NCBI GenBank assembly: GCA_019412865.1
Contig: DXOJ01000383.1
Span: forward strand, 1-6,098
Origin: Bacteroides sp.
GTDB lineage: Bacteria > Bacteroidota > Bacteroidia > Bacteroidales > Bacteroidaceae
Direction: 5' to 3'
Length of the DNA: 6,098 bases
This document shows positions 1 to 6,098 of the stretch, one piece after another (position 1 is the first letter of the stretch; each line of letters begins with the position of its first letter). A program made the position numbers and the translations under genes. Below the pieces are notes generated by a model. The model saw nothing but the letters and a program-made list of their open reading frames with translations. It made no database searches and was not told the origin of the DNA.

Positions 1-5
1 AAAAC

Positions 6-29
6 AAATAAGCAAGAAGTTGCTTATTT
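6..29 (-). terminator. Perfect 10-bp hairpin upstream of the transporter gene; candidate leftward terminator
   Basis: The arms AAATAAGCAA (6-15) and TTGCTTATTT (20-29) are exact reverse complements separated by the 4-base loop GAAG. Read on the minus strand, the hairpin is followed by GTTTT at the window edge, as expected for an intrinsic terminator. Read on the plus strand it is followed by a run of A and not T, so it is a poor terminator for a gene upstream on that strand. The stem has only two G/C pairs per arm and is therefore weak. It may end a leftward small RNA antisense to the transporter leader, or act as a structure in the 5' untranslated region. The inverted repeat is certain; its role is inferred. 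Confidence 0.4.
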
Positions 30-78
30 AAAAAACGAGAAAAAATACATGATTTAAAACTAAAAACGTCGTAAAGAT

Positions 79-3000
79 ATGAATTTATATCTGGAAAACA
101 CTAGAAAAAGTATATTAATAACTTTTCTACTATTAATAGGGTCAATGCTTTATGCCCAAAGTAATAGTAAAATAACAATAAAAAAGAAGAATATTTCATT
201 GCAAACAGCTTTGGCTGATGTTAGGGAACAGACCAAAATGTCTGTATCTTACAACAGTTCTCAACTCCCTAATACAAGGATATCTTTAGATATAAACAAC
301 CAGCCTTTGGAGCAGGCGTTGAATACTATTCTTGCCGGAACAGGGTTCACATATACCGTAAAAGATACTTATATAATGATTATTCCGGAACAGGCTGCTA
401 AAAAATCTAAAAGCAGAAATGTGGCGGGTAATGTAGTGGATGGAAAAGGTGAACCGCTAATTGGAGTTACTGTGCTTGAAAAAGGGACCACTAACGGAAC
501 TGTAACTAATATGGATGGTAACTATCATATTACCACACAAGGTGCCACTCCCGTATTGGTGTTTTCCTATATCGGCTATCAGCCGAAGGAAGTGGCTGTA
601 AAAGAAAATGTAATCAATGTTGTATTGGAAGATGGTGCACAGGCACTGGATGAAGTGGTTGTTACGGCTTTAGGAATTAAACGTTCAGAGAAAGCATTAA
701 GTTATAATGTTCAGAAAGTGGGCAATGATGCTGTCACTACTGTGAAGAGTGCCAATTTCATGAATTCATTGTCCGGTAAGGTTGCGGGAGTGAATATCAA
801 TGCTTCCTCAGCTGGTATGGGCGGCGCTGCCCGTGTGGTGATGCGTGGTCCGAAGTCTATCAGCCAAAGTAATCAGGCTCTTTATGTTATTGATGGTATT
901 CCTGTGACTGGTAGAAGCCAAGGAGAATTGAAGGGGGATGCAATGATGTATGCGAATCAGCCGGGGACAGAAAGTATTGCGGATGTCAATCCGGAAGATA
1001 TCGAGTCTATTTCGGTGCTTAGCGGACCGGCTGCTGCCGCTCTTTACGGTTCGGCTGCTGCTCAGGGAGTGGTTATGATTACTACTAAGAAGGGGCAAGA
1101 AGGAAAAGTGTCCGTCACAATTTCTAATAGTTCACAGTTTGCCAATCCATTTGTAATGCCAAAGTTTCAGGACCAATATGTGAATCGTCCGGGGGAGATA
1201 AAAACTTGGGGAGATAAAGCTGCTTCGGAATTCGGTACTTATGAACCGGCTGATTTCTTTAATACGGGTACTAATATTCAAAACAATATTTCACTGACAG
1301 CAGGTACTAGCAAGAATCAGACATATCTTTCTGTGGGTACGACGAATGCACAAGGGATTATTCCTAATAACTCATATGATCGGTATAATTTTACGTTTCG
1401 TAATACCACCTCATTCTTGAATGATAAGATGACTTGTGATTTTAACTTTAATTATATTCGTGAGAAAGATAAAAATCTGATGGCTCAAGGTCAGTGGTTT
1501 AACCCTTTGACTTCTCTTTATCTTTTCCCGAGGGGAGAAAGTTTTGATGCAATCCGTACATTTGAGGTATATGATCCTGTTCGTAAGATATATGTGCAAA
1601 ATTGGAACTATGGAGATGCTCTTAAGATGCAGAATCCTTATTGGGTGGCAAACCGTATGAATCGCACTAATGACCGGAATCGTTATATGGTGAGTGCCAG
1701 CCTGAAATATGAAATATTAGACTGGCTGAATGTTACCGGGCGTTTGCGCTGGGATGATGCTGCCACTAAGCAGGAAGATAAACGGTATGCCTCTACATTA
1801 AAGTTGTTTGCACCTTCCGATTACGGTTTTTATGGCTATGATAAGATTAATGATCAGACATTGTATGGAGACTTGATGCTTAATATCAATAAGACATTAG
1901 GGGAGAATTTTAGCATTTCTTCTAATATGGGTGCTTCATTTTCCCGTTTGAAATATGATGTTACCGGTTTTCAGGGAGGTCTGAAAGCTCCTTCTAATGT
2001 GTTTACGCCGAATGCTATAGATTATGGAAACGCAACCAATGACAATCGTCCTATTTTTGAGAGCTACAAACATTATATCAATTCAATGTTTATCAGTGCC
2101 GAGTTGGGGTATAGAAGTATGCTTTACTTGACTCTGACCGGTCGTAATGATTGGGACTCAGCTTTGCATGGAACCGCACAAACATCATTCTTCTATCCTT
2201 CTGTAGGGGTATCTGCGGTTATTTCGGAAATGGCGAAGATGCCACAAATGATTAATTATTTGAAAGTACGTGCTTCGTGGGCGTCTGTCGGTTCGGCTAT
2301 TGAGCCTAATCTGTCATCGGCATGGAGGTATGAATATAATCCCGCTTTGGGAACTTATAAAACAGTAACTTACAAATTTCCGAAGAAATTTTATCCGGAA
2401 CGTACGGATTCATGGGAGGCAGGTGTCACTGCACGCTTTTTTGGAAATGCTTTGTCTGTTGACTTGACTGTTTACCAATCCAATACACGCAAACAGACAT
2501 TGTTGCGGGATGTTACGTCTGGAGCTGCAGGTTTTAATAAGGAATATATTCAAACTGGTAATATCAGGAATCGTGGATTGGAATTATCGGTGGGATATAC
2601 TAAATCCTGGGTGGATTTTACATGGAGCTCTTCATTGGCTTACAGTATGAACCGTAACAAAATAGTAGAACTGTTGGAGAATCCTAATGAGGTGGTAAGG
2701 CAGGCAGGACTTAGTGGTTGCGGAGTAGTCCTGAAAAAAGGTGGCGGTATGGACGATATTTATACATATACTGACTTTAAACGTGATGCTGAAGGGAATA
2801 TCGCTCTTGATTCCAACGGGAATGTGATGCAGACCAACTTGTCCAATCCACAATACCGGGGTTCGGTATTGCCTAAAGGCAATCTTGGTTTTTCAAATGA
2901 TTTTTCATGGAAAGGTGTGAATCTGGGATTTGTCCTGACTGCGCGCCTGGGAGGTATATGTATGTCACAGACACAGGCTATTCTGGATGAGTATGGCGTT

Positions 3001-3360
3001 TCAGCGGTGAGTGCTGAAGCACGAAATAATGGTGGTATAGCAGTAAATACCGGAAAAATCTCCGCCGAAGGATATTATGCGGTAGTAGGTGGAGACACCC
3101 CTATATGGTCCGATTATATTTACAGTGCGACCAATGTACGTTTACAGGAAGCTCATATTAGCTATACTTTACCTAGAAAATGGTTGAAGAGTAAAGAACT
3201 GACCTTGGGAGTGACTGCCAATAATCTGTTTATGATATACAGGAAGGCTCCGTTTGATCCGGAATCAACTGCGTCAACAGGGACTTATTATCAAGGGTTT
3301 GATTATTTTATGCAACCAAGTTTGCGTACCCTGGGATTCAACATCAAATTGAAACTTTGA
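79..3360 (+). CDS. SusC/RagA-family TonB-dependent outer-membrane glycan transporter with N-terminal STN domain
   Basis: This 1093-residue protein is predicted to be the outer-membrane channel that imports oligosaccharides into the periplasm with TonB/ExbBD energy. Domains in order: a Sec signal peptide with a hydrophobic core at about 11-24 and likely cleavage after LYA (residue 26); an STN (secretin/TonB N-terminal) domain at about 33-104; a carboxypeptidase-regulatory-like beta-sandwich at about 114-184 (GNVVDGKGEPLIGVTV); a TonB-box-like DEVVVTA at 191-197; a plug at about 200-340 with the family signatures LSGKVAGVNI (231-240), YVIDGIPV (269-276) and VLSGPAAAALYGSAAAQG (313-330); then a long beta-barrel to the C-terminus including TGRNDWDSAL. 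It appears full length with no frameshift. The start at 79 is chosen because it gives a standard signal peptide and the nearby upstream ATG at 50 meets a stop after two codons. In this family the STN domain usually contacts a FecR-like anti-sigma factor, suggesting substrate-induced ECF-sigma control. It is the first gene of an apparent operon. The substrate is inferred from the neighbouring GH18 enzyme; the family call is very secure. Confidence 0.97.
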   Translation: MNLYLENTRKSILITFLLLIGSMLYAQSNSKITIKKKNISLQTALADVREQTKMSVSYNSSQLPNTRISLDINNQPLEQALNTILAGTGFTYTVKDTYIMIIPEQAAKKSKSRNVAGNVVDGKGEPLIGVTVLEKGTTNGTVTNMDGNYHITTQGATPVLVFSYIGYQPKEVAVKENVINVVLEDGAQALDEVVVTALGIKRSEKALSYNVQKVGNDAVTTVKSANFMNSLSGKVAGVNINASSAGMGGAARVVMRGPKSISQSNQALYVIDGIPVTGRSQGELKGDAMMYANQPGTESIADVNPEDIESISVLSGPAAAALYGSAAAQGVVMITTKKGQEGKVSVTISNSSQFANPFVMPKFQDQYVNRPGEIKTWGDKAASEFGTYEPADFFNTGTNIQNNISLTAGTSKNQTYLSVGTTNAQGIIPNNSYDRYNFTFRNTTSFLNDKMTCDFNFNYIREKDKNLMAQGQWFNPLTSLYLFPRGESFDAIRTFEVYDPVRKIYVQNWNYGDALKMQNPYWVANRMNRTNDRNRYMVSASLKYEILDWLNVTGRLRWDDAATKQEDKRYASTLKLFAPSDYGFYGYDKINDQTLYGDLMLNINKTLGENFSISSNMGASFSRLKYDVTGFQGGLKAPSNVFTPNAIDYGNATNDNRPIFESYKHYINSMFISAELGYRSMLYLTLTGRNDWDSALHGTAQTSFFYPSVGVSAVISEMAKMPQMINYLKVRASWASVGSAIEPNLSSAWRYEYNPALGTYKTVTYKFPKKFYPERTDSWEAGVTARFFGNALSVDLTVYQSNTRKQTLLRDVTSGAAGFNKEYIQTGNIRNRGLELSVGYTKSWVDFTWSSSLAYSMNRNKIVELLENPNEVVRQAGLSGCGVVLKKGGGMDDIYTYTDFKRDAEGNIALDSNGNVMQTNLSNPQYRGSVLPKGNLGFSNDFSWKGVNLGFVLTARLGGICMSQTQAILDEYGVSAVSAEARNNGGIAVNTGKISAEGYYAVVGGDTPIWSDYIYSATNVRLQEAHISYTLPRKWLKSKELTLGVTANNLFMIYRKAPFDPESTASTGTYYQGFDYFMQPSLRTLGFNIKLKL

Positions 3361-3382
3361 TATTAACTTAAAAAAAAGAAAG

Positions 3383-4945
3383 ATGATGAAGAAAATAAAT
3401 ATAGTGAGAAGTTGGTTGATCGGTTCATTTGTTCTATTCGGGATTACCTCTTGTACTGCGGGGTTTGAGGATGCTAACCGTCCGGGACATGAGACTTCGT
3501 TGGAAGAGCTTGGACGAGACGACTATGCGGTTTCCTCTTTTATCACAGAGTTACAGAACTTTGCTTTTCCTGAACAGGAGAATACTTATCAAAATACGGA
3601 AGATCTCATTGGTAATTATTTGGGGCGTTACATGACTTATGTGAAGTCGGATTTTTCGGTGAAGAATTATACTTGTTTTAATGCATCGGACGATTGGAAA
3701 ATCGTACCGTGGCGGGATGTGTTTGCCAAAGCGACGTCTTCATTTAATGCTGTGGCTGTCCTCACACAAGAAGAGGGCCCCATGTATGCATTGGCATTAA
3801 TTTTACGTGCGCAGTTAATGTTGCGTTTTACTGATACATACGGTCCTCTTCCTATTGGGGTGGAAGAAGATGCCAATGCTTATTCTTCTCAAGAGAAAGT
3901 GTATAGCCATCTCATAGAGACTCTGGATAAAGCAATTTCCATCATAACTCCTTTGGTGGAGACGAATCCGGGATTGGTTTTGAAAGCGGATGCGGATAAG
4001 GTGTATGGAGGTAAAATGAATCAATGGTGTAAATTTGCAAACTCGTTGAAGTTGCGTATGGCCATCCGCATGCGATTTGTCAATCAGGATGAAGCTCAGC
4101 GAATTGCTGTGGAAGCGTATAAAGCGGGAGTTATTGAACAGAACGAGGACAATTGCGCTATAACATATATTCCCAATGGACAGTATAAGACTTCTGTCGA
4201 CTGGGGAGACAGTCGTGCCTGTGCCGATTTGGAAAGTTATATGAATGGTTTTGGCGACCCGCGTATTTATCAGTATTTTAAAAATACGGAAGAATATGGT
4301 AGACGTTCGGTTGTGGGTTGCCGTGCAGGTGCCAACGTGACCAATAAGGACCTTGCTATGAAAAAATATTCTGCTGCCAATATTGAGGAAGACTCAAGGG
4401 GAATGTGGATGACGGCTGCCGAGATGACATTTTGCCGGGCTGAAGGTGCGATGTTAGGTTGGGATATGGGAGGAACTCCCGGTGCGCTTTATAATCAGGC
4501 GGTTCGTTTGTCGTTTGAACAATGGGGGGTGGCCGGCCAGGAATATTACTACTTGGAAAATTCGGAAAACACACAAGAGTATTATTATGATGCTGCGGAT
4601 GGATATGGAGGCAATCATGCACCTGTCAGTACAATCACGGTGAAGTGGGATGATAATGATTCCCCCGAAAGAAAAATGGAAAGGCTGATTGTACAGAAAT
4701 GGATTGCTTTGTTTCCTGATGGTCAGGAAGGATGGAATGAAATACGTCGTACCGGTTATCCTTGCGTATTTCCTGTGGCTCAGTCCACCAATGGATACGA
4801 TCTGGATGTGCCGAATCGTATTCCGTTTGATCCGAGAGAGATGAATGGCAATAATCAGGAAAATTATCGGAAAGCTGTTGAAATGTTAGGCGGGAAAGAT
4901 GATTATGCTGCAAGGATGTGGTGGCAAAATGGCGGTAACAAGTAA
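3383..4945 (+). CDS. SusD/RagB-family surface glycan-binding lipoprotein
   Basis: This 520-residue protein is predicted to be the outer-membrane lipoprotein that caps the SusC-like channel and binds the incoming glycan. It has a lipoprotein signal peptide with lipobox ITSC and lipidated Cys24. The rest is mainly helical, as expected for the TPR-containing SusD fold: YALALILRAQLMLRFTDTYG (135-154) is the typical helix followed by a DTYGPLP-type turn, and further family-like stretches are GKMNQWCKFANSLKLRMAIR (210-229), MTAAEMTFCRAEGAMLGW (343-360) and IVQKWIALFPDGQEGWNEIR (436-455). The length fits the family. The N-terminal region (NRPGHETSLEEL) and overall pattern resemble the SusD subgroup typified by BT1043 of B. 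thetaiotaomicron, which binds N-acetyllactosamine-type glycans; this subgroup placement is from memory of family features, not an alignment. Two ATG codons are adjacent at 3383 and 3386, so the start could be either. The gene lies 22 bases after the transporter and 27 before the GH18 gene, with no terminator visible between, so co-transcription is likely. Confidence 0.95.
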   Translation: MMKKINIVRSWLIGSFVLFGITSCTAGFEDANRPGHETSLEELGRDDYAVSSFITELQNFAFPEQENTYQNTEDLIGNYLGRYMTYVKSDFSVKNYTCFNASDDWKIVPWRDVFAKATSSFNAVAVLTQEEGPMYALALILRAQLMLRFTDTYGPLPIGVEEDANAYSSQEKVYSHLIETLDKAISIITPLVETNPGLVLKADADKVYGGKMNQWCKFANSLKLRMAIRMRFVNQDEAQRIAVEAYKAGVIEQNEDNCAITYIPNGQYKTSVDWGDSRACADLESYMNGFGDPRIYQYFKNTEEYGRRSVVGCRAGANVTNKDLAMKKYSAANIEEDSRGMWMTAAEMTFCRAEGAMLGWDMGGTPGALYNQAVRLSFEQWGVAGQEYYYLENSENTQEYYYDAADGYGGNHAPVSTITVKWDDNDSPERKMERLIVQKWIALFPDGQEGWNEIRRTGYPCVFPVAQSTNGYDLDVPNRIPFDPREMNGNNQENYRKAVEMLGGKDDYAARMWWQNGGNK

Positions 4946-4972
4946 GAAATCTAAATGTAAAAAGCTATAAAA

Positions 4973-6091
4973 ATGAAACGATTATATAAATATTTCTTTG
5001 GAATTTTAGGAATATCATTTGCTTTGACGGCCTGTGATGATTGGTTGGATACGGAAATTAAAGATCCTGCGAATCTGACTATATCTAATAAGGATGAGGC
5101 TTATTATGCCCGTCTGCGTGAATATAAAAAGACTGACCATCCGGTTGCGTTCGGATGGTATGGTCACTGGACGGGAACCGGTGCTTCTTATGAGAATTCC
5201 TTAAAAGGATTGCCGGATAGTGTAGATTTTGTGTCATTGTGGGGAAACTGGAAGAATCCGTCACCTGCTATGATGGAAGATTTACGTTATGTGCAAGAAA
5301 AAAAGGGAACGAAAGTATTGTTCTGTTTCCTGGTGCTTGATATTGGCGACCAGATTACACCGCCGATGCCACAGGAGGAAGTAGACAATGGTACATCTAT
5401 AGAAGACTGGAGACATAAGTTCTGGGGGTGGGACTATTCACTGGAGAATCAGTTGGTTGCAGTGGAGAAATATGCGAACGCCTTGTGTGATACGATTGAA
5501 AAGTATAATTATGATGGGTTCGATTTCGATGCTGAACCGAATTTACAGCATCCGTTTCCTACCAATAAGGAACTTTGGCAATATAACGGTCAAGTAATCG
5601 CGAAGTTTGTGGAAACGATGTCGAAGAGAGTCGGTCCGAAGTCTGGTACGGGAAAAATGCTGGTTGTGGATGGTGAACCGTATGCATTGCCTGCTGAGCT
5701 ATTTCACCATTTTGATTATCTGATTCTGCAAACGTATACAACTTATTATAAGCAAGACAACAGTCGGCTGGATGCTCGCTTCGACAAACAGTATGCCCAC
5801 TTCAAAGATGTGGCGACAGCTGGAGAGATTGCGGAAAAGATTATTATCTGTGAGAATTTTGAGGATCATGCCAAGACTGGTGGGGCAGCTTTTATACTTC
5901 CTGACGGCACGGAGATAAATTCACTTAGTGGTTTTGCTTATTGGAATCCGTCGGTTGGTGGCATACAATATCGCAAAGGAGGTGTAGGAACTTACCATAT
6001 GGAATATGAATATAAAGTGAATGCACAAGGGAGCGAAACTTATCCGGCGTTGCGTAAAGCCATACAAATTCAGAATCCAAGTATTAAGTAA
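4973..6091 (+). CDS. GH18-family lipoprotein, probable endo-beta-N-acetylglucosaminidase
   Basis: This 372-residue protein is predicted to hydrolyse a beta-1,4 linkage next to GlcNAc, most likely the chitobiose core of N-glycans, by GH18 substrate-assisted catalysis. The signal peptide ends in lipobox LTAC with lipidated Cys21, followed by Asp-Asp, which fits an outer-membrane lipoprotein exported to the surface. The GH18 barrel can be followed strand by strand: AFGWYGHW (59-66), VDFVSLWG (84-91), KVLFCFL (114-120), the catalytic DGFDFDAE (181-188), KMLVVDGEP (228-236), YLILQTYTTYY (249-259, with a Q253-T-Y255 site in the usual QxY/MxY position), KIIICENF (289-296) and GFAYWNP (320-326). All DxxDxDxE residues are present: Asp181, Asp184, Asp186 and general acid Glu188. 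The size is that of a single catalytic domain, with no carbohydrate-binding module. Placement beside SusC/SusD and the small-barrel type resemble the BT1044-like GH18 enzymes acting on complex N-glycans. A chitinase or a non-catalytic GH18 binding protein is less likely given the complete motif and PUL context; exact glycan specificity cannot be read from sequence. Confidence 0.92.
   Translation: MKRLYKYFFGILGISFALTACDDWLDTEIKDPANLTISNKDEAYYARLREYKKTDHPVAFGWYGHWTGTGASYENSLKGLPDSVDFVSLWGNWKNPSPAMMEDLRYVQEKKGTKVLFCFLVLDIGDQITPPMPQEEVDNGTSIEDWRHKFWGWDYSLENQLVAVEKYANALCDTIEKYNYDGFDFDAEPNLQHPFPTNKELWQYNGQVIAKFVETMSKRVGPKSGTGKMLVVDGEPYALPAELFHHFDYLILQTYTTYYKQDNSRLDARFDKQYAHFKDVATAGEIAEKIIICENFEDHAKTGGAAFILPDGTEINSLSGFAYWNPSVGGIQYRKGGVGTYHMEYEYKVNAQGSETYPALRKAIQIQNPSIK
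5513..5536 (+). other. GH18 catalytic motif DxxDxDxE
   Basis: These codons encode DGFDFDAE, residues 181-188 of the GH18 protein. Glu188 is the predicted acid/base, and Asp186 the residue that orients and stabilises the substrate acetamido group in the oxazolinium intermediate. All acidic positions of the family signature are kept, so an active enzyme is expected rather than a binding-only relative. Confidence 0.93.
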
Positions 6092-6098
6092 ATAAAAA

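Noticed and set aside
67..70. CGTC just before the transporter start, like the -10 core of some ECF sigma promoters
   Set aside because: It ends only 8 bases before the ATG and has no AAC-type -35 element at the right distance (an AAC at 58-60 is too close, one at 34-36 too far), so it would leave almost no leader.
157..205. Possible leftward promoter: TTACTTTG (minus strand, 164 to 157) with TTTG at 205 to 202
   Set aside because: The two elements are about 37 bases apart, far more than the roughly 19-21 expected for Bacteroides -33/-7 promoters, and the -7 box has a mismatch.
808..1098. Minus-strand open frame of 96 codons inside the transporter gene
   Set aside because: It overlaps the conserved plug-domain coding sequence, its translation is low-complexity in Ser/His/Arg with no recognisable domain, and it is explained as a shadow of the real frame.
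3361..3382. Possible attenuator or processing site between the transporter and SusD-like genes
   Set aside because: The 22-base spacer is only A-rich; no stem-loop or T tract is present.
3429..3635. Plus-strand open frame of 68 codons in a different frame at the start of the SusD-like gene
   Set aside because: It is fully inside the signal peptide and N-terminal region of the SusD-like protein, and has no independent evidence.
4356..4913. Two minus-strand open frames (88 and 92 codons) within the SusD-like gene
   Set aside because: They lie opposite conserved SusD coding sequence, have compositions typical of reverse-frame translation (many His, Pro, Ser) and show no signal peptide or known motif.
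4946..4972. Possible small ORF or terminator in the spacer before the GH18 gene
   Set aside because: The spacer holds only an ATG directly followed by TAA and no inverted repeat.

Overview
The window is most likely from a gut Bacteroidota genome, probably Bacteroides or a close relative. The reasons are a SusC/SusD pair on one strand, two lipoprotein signal peptides, A-rich spacers without strong Shine-Dalgarno sequences, and moderate-to-low GC coding sequence. Species cannot be fixed from the sequence alone.

Layout: positions 1-78 are an AT-rich leader with a perfect 10-bp hairpin at 6-29. Then come three tightly spaced genes on the + strand. The first (79-3360) is a SusC-type TonB-dependent outer-membrane transporter with an extra N-terminal STN signalling domain. 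After 22 bases comes a SusD-type glycan-binding lipoprotein (3383-4945). After a further 27 bases comes a lipoprotein glycoside hydrolase of family GH18 (4973-6091) with an intact DxxDxDxE catalytic motif. Only 7 bases follow the last stop codon. There is no gap over 300 bases, and no tRNA, rRNA, CRISPR array, insertion sequence or other mobile element was seen.

Together the genes form the core of a polysaccharide utilization locus (PUL). The GH18 enzyme would cut a GlcNAc-GlcNAc (chitobiose) core or a related GlcNAc linkage at the cell surface. The SusD-like protein would hold the released glycan over the SusC-like channel, and the channel would import it using TonB energy. Gene order and the GH18 type resemble the Bacteroides thetaiotaomicron locus BT1042-BT1043-BT1044, which targets complex N-glycans of host glycoproteins, so an N-glycan substrate is the best guess, but it is inferred. 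The STN domain suggests control by an ECF sigma/anti-sigma pair, which is not in this window and would be expected nearby, most likely upstream.

The region looks like a well-formed member of a known class of system rather than a wholly new one. The least explained signal is the hairpin upstream of the transporter gene. It could be the terminator of a small RNA transcribed leftward, antisense to the transporter leader.
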